A stretch of DNA of 64,000 nucleotides from Stictocephala bisonia (Eukaryota; Arthropoda; Insecta; Hemiptera; Membracidae), in assembly GCA_035578905.1 (NCBI GenBank), contig JAQJVL010000122.1:2091066-2155065 (forward strand), in the 5' to 3' direction. A program made the position numbers and the translations under genes. Below, piece after piece: positions 1 to 10,700 of the stretch. Positions within the stretch are counted from its first letter, which is position 1, and each line of letters starts with the position of its first letter. The notes below the pieces were generated by a model. It was not told where the DNA came from. It was given only the letters and a program-made list of their open reading frames with translations, and made no database searches.

Positions 1-746
1 ACATCCTGCTACAATGACTTACAAATACTAAGAAACTTGACTCTTGGTGATTTCATTGCTAATATATTAACCTTTGTAACACGACAAACAGATATATACC
101 CAGCCTTTATTAGGGCCGGAACGCGGCAAATGGATATATACCCAGCCTCTGTTAGGGCCGGAACGCGGCAAACAGTCATCTCCTCCAAACCTATATTATA
201 ACATTTCATAAATTGTTGTTGCAGAGGGATCCATTAGAGTTCAGGAGATTGTTGAATAGTCTTTCTAAACAACGTTTTGCGTGATCTGAAAGTGATTGGT
301 CGGTCGTAATGGAAGGAGTGAGTGGCTTTGTCAGCTAAGGCCAGTCTGAGGTTACCCATTACGTGTGAAACAGATATATCCTTGACTCGTTATATTAGTT
401 TGTGACAGAGTTTTGCTAGTGTTATACAGTTTAATTATCGTTCATATTTGTGTCTTACATCAATTAGTTCCGATTTATTGTGTTTTTGCTGCATATTTTT
501 ATTGTATGCAGTTTATCTATCAACATCAGTTTTATTGACACTATTATATTTTTACTATTTTATATATTTTACGTGTTTTATTTCCTTTATATATATTTTT
601 TAAAGTCATTTTTAACTGAATTAATTTTTATTCCTATTTGATCTTGGCTCTAAGCTGAGTTTCAACACCCAAAAATTATAAACATATCTATTTTTAAAAT
701 TTGTAAATTTTGAAAAATGTAAAAACCAATAGTATATTTCATAACA

Positions 747-846
747 AGAGTGGAAAGTGGGGTTTTGCATGTTCGAGACCATATGTTTGAAGTGCGAGAC
801 TTGTTGAGCACTTCGAATGGTTGAGAACATACAAAACACTTTCACT
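747..846. repeat. Imperfect 100-base palindrome
   Basis: The left arm (747-785) and right arm (809-846) are imperfect reverse complements: gagtggaaagtg and ttttgcatgttc on the left match gaacatacaaaa and cactttcactc on the right. It could form a long hairpin. No coding potential is seen. It is probably a foldback or MITE remnant. Confidence 0.6.
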
Positions 847-859
847 CGAGTTTTGAACG

Positions 860-1018
860 ATACTTTTCACTACACTACGGAATAAAAACAGGTGTTGTTG
901 ACTGTGGAAAATTTTCGGTTGTAAACAATGTTACTTTCGGTAGTAAACAATAGATGTTTCGCAGGTTGTAAACACATAACGAAAACAGATAAACTCATAG
1001 TAGTGTAGTGAAAAGTAT
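860..1018. mobile_element. Short foldback element with perfect 19-base inverted ends
   Basis: The terminal sequence atacttttcactacactac (860-878) is exactly repeated in reverse complement at 1000-1018. The 121-base interior contains two diverged copies of a tttcggttgtaaacaat-like word. Size and perfect inverted ends fit a MITE, but no target-site duplication was recognised, so the superfamily is open. Confidence 0.65.
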
Positions 1019-1080
1019 ATTATTTCTTTATACTTTGGTATTTAAGTTTATACACCTTATTTATTTATTTTTATTTATTT

Positions 1081-1215
1081 ATAAGACGCCGATCGTCAAG
1101 ATATGGGCGAATATGGATTTCGAATGAATGTGATGAGTGTAGATGAGTGAATGTAGTCATTGTTACAAACTAAGGCCGACTATTCCTTAGAAAGTGTCAT
1201 TAATTAATAGCCCAA
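1081..1215 (+). repeat. Partial copy of the ~450-bp dispersed repeat family
   Basis: The words agatatgggcgaatatg, tgatgagtgta and gtagtcattgttac are shared with the copy at 60148-60578 and, more loosely, with those at 35685, 39879 and 53890. Only the first third of the element is present. Confidence 0.6.
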
Positions 1216-1304
1216 TGACAAATGAACAGCCGGTGATTATCAGCTGATCTGTATCAGCTGATATTATCAGCTTATCCCTCTTAAAATGTATTGATTCTGA
1301 TCGG

Positions 1305-1372
1305 GATCGAACTGACAACCTTTAGCACATGAAGCTGGGATTGAACCAACTACGCTACCGATCAATTATTCC
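1305..1372 (-). repeat. tRNA-like SINE head (minus strand)
   Basis: Read on the minus strand, the segment starts tgatcgg and ends ccgatca, a perfect 7-base acceptor-type stem. It contains two box-B-like words (ggttcaatccc and agttcgatccc). At about 67 bases it lacks a normal cloverleaf, so it is read as a tRNA-derived SINE head or tRNA pseudogene rather than a working tRNA gene. Confidence 0.45.
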
Positions 1373-1584
1373 ATCCTCTTGCAAAAATCAAAATCTGCAA
1401 TAAGAAAATAAAATGTTTAAATAATTACGCTTTCCAGTAAAATAAGAACAATGTATTGCGTGTTGCAAGGGTTAAATTGCACCCAGAACATAGTGGTGAG
1501 GGAATTCAATAATCGTTCTTCTAGCCAACAACAACAAATCAAAAAATGTATCATCATATTCTAAACACTATGGTTTATTACCAG

Positions 1585-1778
1585 CCAAAGAGAAGAGGAT
1601 CTTGCTATGTTTTTCTGCATATACCAATCTGCGCAACCTGTTCAACCCTCCTGGACAGAAGGACCACCTCAACATGCTGGATGGCCTTCGGGTCTTTGCC
1701 ACCTACTGGATTGTACTGGGTCATCGCTTTCATATCAGCCTTGACTTTCCCAGTTACTCAATGACCAACTTCCAGGAG
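1585..1778 (+). CDS. nrf-6-like: Paralog A exon a: first acyltransferase-3 motif
   Basis: Acceptor ttaccag, donor GAG|gtataa. It enters needing one base from the previous exon and leaves in phase 0. The 64 codons include FSAYTNLRNLFNPP, LNMLDGLRVF and WIVLGHRF, where a membrane helix with the conserved His begins the acyltransferase-3 domain. The exon length (194) equals its counterpart in paralog B at 54832-55025. Confidence 0.9.
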
Positions 1779-4700
1779 GTATAAAAACATAAAAGTTTTT
1801 CTCTCTCATAATATTTTGCATTCATGTTTTAGTAGATTACTATTATCTTATAAATACCACTTAATTAGCATAATATGTGTTGTTGTTTCTTACTCTTACT
1901 TAGGCTTACTCTTGTGGCCATTCAACCACTAATTTTTAAATTCAATTCTTGATTTCTAACACAAATTTCTAACAAATCATAAACAAAATCATAACACTTC
2001 AAACTGAGAAGTACATAGAGTAGATAGAAGTACATAGAGTACATAATCTGTGCATTTTTTCTTCACTTGATAGTTGTGAGGCATCTTGAGACTTAGTATT
2101 CCTGCAGGATTTTTTCAAGTGTTTATTTATCACTATAAATAATAGCAGCATTACCAAGTCACTTTGACTGTTGGACTAATGATTTAATAAGTAACAATTA
2201 TGTTGCAGTATACCACGGCTTGGTTCATGGCTCCTCTACTGGACATGATGTTGGCAGTTGAGATATTTTTCCTGTTGTCAGGATGTCTCTTAACCTATCA
2301 TTTCCTGGGAGCCCGAGCCCGGGGTGAGGCCTTCAATCTGGTCCACTTTTACTACAAGCGATACATGAGGTAATCAGTAACGTCAAGTTGTTCTCTGTAA
2401 AACCTTCCTTTCTGACTGACACGTTATCAAGTTTTCAAGTAAGGCTTAAATGATAATTTTGTTTTTCAATAATGTTACATGAATAAAATTCTGTTGAGAT
2501 TCATTTTATTGGTTAGTTTTTAAACTATAGGAAATGGAAGAGGCGTTTGTTACTATTAATTTGAAAAAGAAAATAAAATCACAACTTTTCAAGTTTCACA
2601 TTACAGTTTACTGCATAATTTCTCAGTACTATTCAATTCTTATTTGTAAAAAAATCTAAATATGCAAGATGATGGAGGTACTTGCTTGATTCTATAAACA
2701 TCCTTGGTTTGGCTTAAAACCTGAATATACATTCTGACGAAGTTTTTTTTTTAAAGGAGAGGCCATCCTCCCTCTTAACCTTACTCTGCCCATTCCCCAT
2801 AGACTATTGATCTGTGCAAGGAACTTATTCAGACAGAGTAAGGGGGCAAATCAGTACAGTAGAAGGTGATTGGTACTAATAAATATTTCTAGTCTAGGCC
2901 GGATTCGAACCAGCACTATCTCTAACCCAAGCCCAAAGTCCTGACACCTTAGACCGCTCGGCTACCGGCTCGCCCAACTTTTGTATAATTCAGCTTAAAT
3001 TGTTATCAAAAACCACAACTAGACAATTTTACTAAATCAGACTATACTGTTGAACAGACTGACTCCGTTGTTTGCTGCAGCCATGCTGCTGGAAGGCTGT
3101 GTGCTGCTGTACATGTCTGAAGGTCCTTTGTGGAAGAGGTTTGTAGGTTTTCGAGCCAACTCTTGTGCTGACTACTGGTGGTCCAGCCTTCTCTTCATCA
3201 GCAACTATGTCAATCCCTTCCGAGTTGTGAGTTAAACAATTAATTATGAATATTGTAAAACCAATAATCTACTTGTCAACCTTATTTCATTCATTTTGAT
3301 AATCTGTAGTAATTCAAATATATGTGTTTGATTATTTCATAAAGAAAACAATAAAGACATAACAATTGAAATTGGTTGGAACATAACCAAACTGGCCAAG
3401 GAGAAATTCATCTCATATGGACTGTCAGATCAATAAAAGAGAGACATCCTTGGAAGGCTCAAGTCTCTTTCAGATGCTGAATATGCATGCGAGTATCTAT
3501 GCTCCACAAGGAAGCCTGCCAAGATCCTCACCAGACCTTATTGATGGACTGACAAGAATACAAAGGCCACTCACTGTACTAAACACAGCAAAAGTACACT
3601 TTGTATAGAAATGAAAACAATTACAGTTTTTTAAATATGCAGTTTGTCTGTCAGCACAAATGGTAAACAATTCTACAGATCATAGATATCCATCAAGACA
3701 AGCAAATTCATGATCATGAAAACTTAATTCATGATATGAACTCCAGCTCCTTCGATCTGTGGAATATATTACTTCATATTTTGACTTGTCATTTCCAGTG
3801 CTTGCTGCAGACGTGGTATCTTTCAGTGGACATGCAGCTATATGTGTTGGCACCACTGCTACTGCTACCCTTGTCCAATTGCCACAGAGGACTGTATCTG
3901 CTAGCAGCATGTTATGTCGGTACCACTGCTGCATCCTTCGCCAATGCCTTCTACTATCAGTTACCAGCTGGAGGTATAATTACATTGTAAGGACACTTAT
4001 TATGTCTTTTTTAGCTAAGAAACATTACTACAGAGTTTTTAATGTGGTATCTTTGACAATTAATTCTGGCCATTTGTAACGTGAGAATTGAACTGGAAAT
4101 GTTCAGAGTTATAATTTTCAGCTAAAGTTTGTTTCTTAACAAAAAGCAAATATTGCTCTTCGTGTGTAACTTGGATTGGGTTCCCTTCCCTTCAATCTAA
4201 CTCTTAATGATTGAATACAGGAGAAGATAACATTTATTGGCTATAATATTTTTAAAATAAAGAAAAAAAGCAAAATCTTTTGAATGTTAGTAACAACCTT
4301 GTGGAAACTAATAAAAACAGAATTTAATGAGTTGTCTTTTTATGAATTATAAATTCAAATTTTTAAAAAGACTTTACATTTGGCAGTAAGTTTCTATTGT
4401 GTGTATCAGAACTAACAAGACACAGAAAAACTATGGGTTTGAGTATATCAAGACACATGTGAGAGCGGCCTCGTGGTTGACTGGGATGGCTCTGGGTTAC
4501 ATCTTGCAAACCAAGCAGGGTTGGGACCAAACCTGGAACATGTCAAAGGTAATATGGTCAAATTATATAAATACATTAAGGGTAAATGGTGTCGGAAATA
4601 TTATTTCAATTAGTTTCAAAATTATTGCTTTTTCAACTAGTTTACTGTAGTTTAAGAATTAGAAGAAAGAGTTCTAAGACTTTCCCTTATTTTCATTCCA

Positions 4701-7700
4701 ACCTCAGGTTTATTTGCTCCCCTGAAGCCTACTAAAACAAGGTACCGATTTCAACCACTTTAACCAATTCCATAATCTCTCCTCCAAGGTAGCTTACAAC
4801 TTCTCATCCAGTTCAATCCTGAAGATTCTCTTTCTCCTGAGTTCCAGAGCTCCATATTCTGTCAATGATTCTTGAGCCTCCCCATAGAGCCAGCAAATTG
4901 TATCTTCTCTATGAATCTTGTACAGTTGTCAAATGATTCCTGGATTGGCCATGTCCAGAGATATACGAGCAATCACCTTTTTTATATTATTATTGTTCAT
5001 GCTAGTGAGTGATCTGATTAGTCGGGTTGGATTCACTCAACAATTGTTTGCATACAATTGGCATTAATATCTTTCTTGGTGTTGATATCTTGCCAAGATA
5101 AGTATATTACTTTAGGTAGTGGTAAATCCAATTTCACAGACAGATTCGGCCCTATGAAAGGAGTCATTGCTTCTTTTTTAGCCAGGAGGTCGGCCTCTTC
5201 GTTGCCTCTGAGGCAATTCCGCTCTGGAAGCCCCCTCAATCAAACATTGCTTATGTTGGATATGGCACACAGAAGTCTTGAGGTAAATTGGCAGGAATTA
5301 AGGCCTCTCAAGACAGTCAGACCTATCTGAAATAGTAAAGTTCAGTTTATTGCTGAATTGTTTTATTGAAGCAAGAATAGCAAAGATATCAGCTTGATAT
5401 ATTGTACAGAATCTCTCTAGGCTATACCTGAAAGACAGAGTCCCAGTAAAAGGACCATAGTTCCATACCCAGCTCCACTCTTCATGAAAGAACCATCCAT
5501 GTACCAGACAATGCCTTTGGATGGTGGGATTGTTGTTTTATTAAGTCTCCAGTCTTCACTAGATTCAATTTTAACGAGGAGAAGGCAAGTGTGACGTCCA
5601 TGACATTCGTTACTAGCCCAGGATTCTGCTATACAGTACAGCCTAAACAGCTCTTAAGTAACTACTTTTAGATCACCTCCTGTTGTGTTTAGCTGCGTGA
5701 CATGTGATCTCAGTCAGCATCTTATTTAGGGTACTATAATGACATGCTTTTTTGAATATTTCCTGCCCTCCAAACATTGTTAATCCCCCTAATTTAACAA
5801 TACTCACTCCAAGGTATTACCATGTTTGGTAGGTGTAAAAAGAAGTTAAAGTGTATGTCTTATTTTGTCAGGTGAAATTAGGACTAAGAAGCCCTTTCTA
5901 ACACACTTTACCTGGGGAAAAATGGCTTAAGGGCGACTTCCGATCAGTATCCGGGCGGGTGGGCTGCATACTAGAACAAGACTCCTTATCAATCACCCAT
6001 CCAAAGAACAGCCACGTATTATGATGCTTGATCACACATGTAGTGGTATGGGTAGGCGGGTTTACCTATACTGTTAGCTTATAGGCAATCTTCCTGTCGT
6101 CCATTGTGAAGTGGAGGTCAAGTGGCAGCAGGTTAAGCAGTACTTCAAGTCCTGCTGTGGATGTGCTCGAAAACGCACCCGTTATAATTAGGTATGATGG
6201 CCTATGAAGAGCTTCCTATCCCTGGTTGATTTGGCTTGATTGAAGAGTTTGTGAATATTTTTCCTCTGCTGACCAAGATCCCAAGTTTACCAAGTAACAT
6301 TAGTGGTCTAACATAGAATAACATTCAAAGGCTATAATAAACAGTATCCTGTTTTAAATTAGAATACAAGTTCTCACATTATTTGAGATACATAAAATTA
6401 ACTTACCTTTAGCATCTGCAAGTCCAGCAATCCGAACTTGATGGATCAAAGCTAGATAAATTTTCTGATGGTGAAAGTAAATCGATAAGACAGGCAAAGC
6501 CATCTTAGTGAGGTGAACGTTGAATTGCAGGACCCTGATCACAATCATGGTCCTTCTGTTGGACCAATTGTGCCAGTGCCCAAATATGCCTTGGAGGCTC
6601 TAATGGACTCCAGGACCAGACCAAAGGCAAGGAAGACAAAGATCAAAAAAGCCCTTAGGATCCTCACTGGAGGACAGAAGCTTCCAATCAGCCACTTCAG
6701 GGCCAGGTTTTGCTTGTCAAGAATATTGATGCGCTCAGGAGTAGCTCCTGAAAGTTCGCCATGCACTCTTCCTGAAAGTTGCTGGCCTTCAATATATCCA
6801 TCTTGTTACCAGCAATCAGCTTGATATACTGTTAGAGTCACACAGTCCCCAGAGGCTTCATTCAGAGCACTAAATATCCCTTAAATACCATTTAGCCATC
6901 AGCATGAATTGCCTTACACTTTGACTCAAGAGAGCTTATTACCCAGGTAATTGGGGTATCCAGTATAAGTACACAAATAGGCATAGACACTATTAGAGAA
7001 GTCTGGAGTAGTTGGGTGGTAGTCACTATCCGGATATTGTGTAGGGGAGAGAACTTAGTATCAGGCTTGCCAATTAGCTGAAAATCAAACCAATACTACG
7101 TGGTTCCAATTGAAAAGGTGTAGATACGTTAAGTTGCCCTGGCTAATGGGCTATTAATAAATGGCCCTTTCTGAGGAACAATCACTCTCAGTTAGTAACC
7201 TGAGTAATACACAATACGTACACACTCATCCTACACTCATATAACCATTCAAATTCACCTTTTGAGTTGGTGTCTCATATGTAAGAATATGTATCAAGCG
7301 GTGCAGCTTGATATAATGGAGTGTTTCAGCCCAAGAAAAGAAAGGCTACCAAATTGTGACGCAGAATTTTAAGCTCCATAGGGGCAGGACACCTTCAGTT
7401 TGATTGTGTCCTGATTACTGCCACCCTCTTTTGAAGCTCTTTACAACTATCCTTTTATTACTTAAAATCCTCATATAGTTTTCAATCAACTAGTACATTT
7501 TTATTTATTAGGAACAGATTCTCAAGGATCAAATATTCATAACTTTCCGAGATTCCTTATTCTTTTTGTTACCCATAGAAGAATTTGAATGATTTTTTTT
7601 TAATAGCTTCACCAAAATAAGTGACTTGTAGACCAAAGGAAATCAGTTTTAATAAATATATTCCTCAACTTCTGAAAAAATGTCTTTTTACTTATTTTTT

Positions 7701-10700
7701 TTTTTTTTTAACATAACTCGCCAATTCATATGAGCCTACAGTCCTGTGTGTGAACTTTATTCAATGAGTGAAGTATCAACTGTTGGCTCAGTGGGGATTC
7801 GAACCTTGGACCTTGCCCTCCGCAGTCCGAAGCCTTAGCCACTGAGCCAACATGTCTGCATTTTTATAGTTTCTTTTTCAAGTGTTCTTTGATTATCCAG
7901 GAAATGTGAAACTACTTTATATATGACAATAGCACATGCCAATCCTTTACCTGTTTGCACATAAACACTACAACTCCCTTCCAGAGTTTCCAGTTTTGCT
8001 AGTAAATATTTTAGACATTGTTTTTCATATGACCTCTTCTACTGGTCCCCAGGTGACTGCGGCTGTGTATTGGTTCATCTCCGTGTTCCTGTGCCTCGCC
8101 TCCGTCTACAGCATCACTCCCTTCCAGAGTATCCAGTACCAATACTCCCCTCTACTGGACAGTCTACACATTGCACTTCATAGGAATGTCTTTTCCCTAG
8201 GAATAGCAGGAGTTATTCTGCTTTGTTTTGGCAAAAGAGGGGGTGAGCTTGTTAAATTCCTTTATATACAATGTTCCCTTCATTACATTTTTTCTGAGTG
8301 AAAGTTGTTAACATTGTTGTTAGAAACTATGTACATTATTAGAATAATTGCCCTCATTTGAATTGGAGGCAGCTCATTTACAGTGTGCATTGAAAACCTT
8401 GTAAGAAATCTTCCAAAATTGTATCTACCACTTGTTAAGGAGTATGTATTGGATCTATTTTATATCCATATGAAAACTTCACTTGCCAGTTCACATTTAT
8501 TCATCAAGTGAAGTACCAATCATTAGCTCATAGACCTTGCCCTCCGCAGTTCGAAGCCTTACTTCTTGGGCTATGTAAATATTACTTCCTTGGATTATGA
8601 GCTTTACTTTACACAACGAGACTTTGATAATTGCCCAAATTAACCCTCTTAACAAGACCCATAATTCATTTTGGGAAATCTTCCAAAAAAATGTGTGGTT
8701 TGCCACTTTCCCAGAAGCAAAAATAATTTAGTTCTGTAGGAAAATTATGCCGAGTCACATTGGCAAGGTGAAATTGGAAGTATAAGTTGGAATTGGAAGT
8801 GATCTATTAGCCAAATATGACCCAAACCAAGAAAGGCCATGGTTTTTAATACCTAAATTTTGAAGAATATTTAGTAACTTATCATGATTTACACTGTCAA
8901 ACACCTTAGTTATGTCCATGAAAACACTCGCAGTTGTTTCACATTTATCAACTGATTCGATTATAGACTCAACAACTCAACAAACTTACTTCAAGCACTG
9001 ATGGCTTCCATTTCTAAAGCCATGCTGATCTTTGCAGATTTTATTATCTTCCAAAAATTCAATTAATTGGTTGGCCATAATTCATTTGTATGGTTTTGGA
9101 AACGAAGATATCAGAGAAAGTTGTATATAATTTTCTAAATTCTTTTGATCACCAGATTTTAAAACAGGTTTAATTTTTGAAACAACTCATTTTGGAAAAT
9201 TCTAGATAAAAGGTGAGTTTATAAGGTGAGTTAATGGTTTTGTTATATTGTTTCGCAAGCATATATTTGGCATAGAAATTTCATCATGGTCAGAAGAATT
9301 TTTACTATCAAATAATTTCAGTACCGTACATCATCAACATATTTTGATGTTTGGTTAGTCATAAATTGTTTCGTTTTTATTTTGTTTCCTATTATTGTAT
9401 TATATAGCTATACTGTTAGGGTTAGGATAACATTAAATTTAGAGTTAAGGTTTAAGCTATTTATGTTTTTATATTAGTGTTTATATTTTGAAGAATTGGG
9501 ATTTTTTATTTTAAATTAATATTATTTGCTCATGCGCATATTAAGATTTATTTGAAAAGAAGGAACCTCTAAAACAGGCATTGCCTTAGGAGGTCCTAGT
9601 ATTTTCTTGAAATATGTAATTTATGAAAGGTTTTGTTCTAGTAGTATAAGTTTTATTTTGTTAACAGAGAATTAAGAAGAAACCTTTTTATGTTTGAATG
9701 TAATTATATGTATTTTATGTATATATTTCGAGAAAATAAATATATTCTTATTCTAAATATATTCTTATTCTATTTTTTACATGATGAGGAGTAAATATTT
9801 TATCCAAGAGTTTCCATTTCATGGAAAGATTAATATATTTCCTAAGGATAAATGTTAAATTAGTCATTAGCATTGTTGAAAATAGGTTGTAGAGGGTCTC
9901 ATCCCCGAGCTACCCCCTGGCCACCCTCTCATATAGAGTATACCTCATTCACATGAACATTTAGACTGTCATTATGGCAAGGTTACAGCAGTCATATATC
10001 TTGAATAACATTACTAACCATGGATTGTTCTAGGTTGGGTGAAAGACCTGCTAAGTTGGAGGGGGTTCCGTCCCCTGGCCACCCTCTCATACGGAGTCTA
10101 CCTCACTCACATGAGCATTCAGACTGTGAATATGGCAAGGTTACAGCAGCCATATGTCTTTGATATACACTTCATGGTGAGTGCTAAATAACCTTGGCAC
10201 ATATTGTTTGATATATCCTCACCATTTACATAGAGTTCCCAATAACTACTGGGTCTGATTGTTACAGAGGCCTCTACACCATCTTCTATCTTCCCATCAT
10301 TTCCCTTCCTCATTCTCACCCAGGCTTCTCCTCTTTTATCAACTTTACTGCCCTCATCCATTAGTCCCTCTGTTATCATCTCTCTCTCCTTCCTTCCATT
10401 TTCATCTCATGGACTCTTCTTTGTACCCTAAATTGCCCATCCTTTTCACATGTCCAAACCATCTCAGTCATCCCCTCTCAGGCCAGTAATGGCTTAGTCC
10501 CAGCTGTCCCTCTAAATACTTCGTTGCTTATTCCATTTCACACTACATCTGATCAATCCCACACTACTCTTTAAAAATATCATTTTACAACCCTACTCCT
10601 ATCCCTCTGTCCTATAACCCATATCTACTCTTCATTACATCTATGAAACAAACTACTGTAATCGTAAGACTGATTTTTGAAAATGGTACATATTTTACTT

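Larger units (their letters stand above)
1..1584. other. Repeat-rich stretch before the first exon
   Basis: No coding exon is visible here. The stretch holds a 42-base direct repeat (81-120 and 121-162, sharing the word cccagcct and a gggccgga end), two foldback structures and a partial dispersed repeat, listed separately. Paralog A's missing 5' exons (signal peptide, NRF domain, first membrane segment) are not found here, so they should lie left of the window. Confidence 0.6.

Noticed and set aside
81..162. CRISPR-like direct repeats
   Set aside because: Only two adjacent units without spacers, in an animal genome; it is a simple tandem duplication.
1305..1372. Functional tRNA gene
   Set aside because: An acceptor-like stem is present but the T and D arms are abnormal and the length is short.
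3417..3608. 63-codon plus-strand frame in a paralog A intron
   Set aside because: No family motif and no splice borders; possibly an old repeat fragment.
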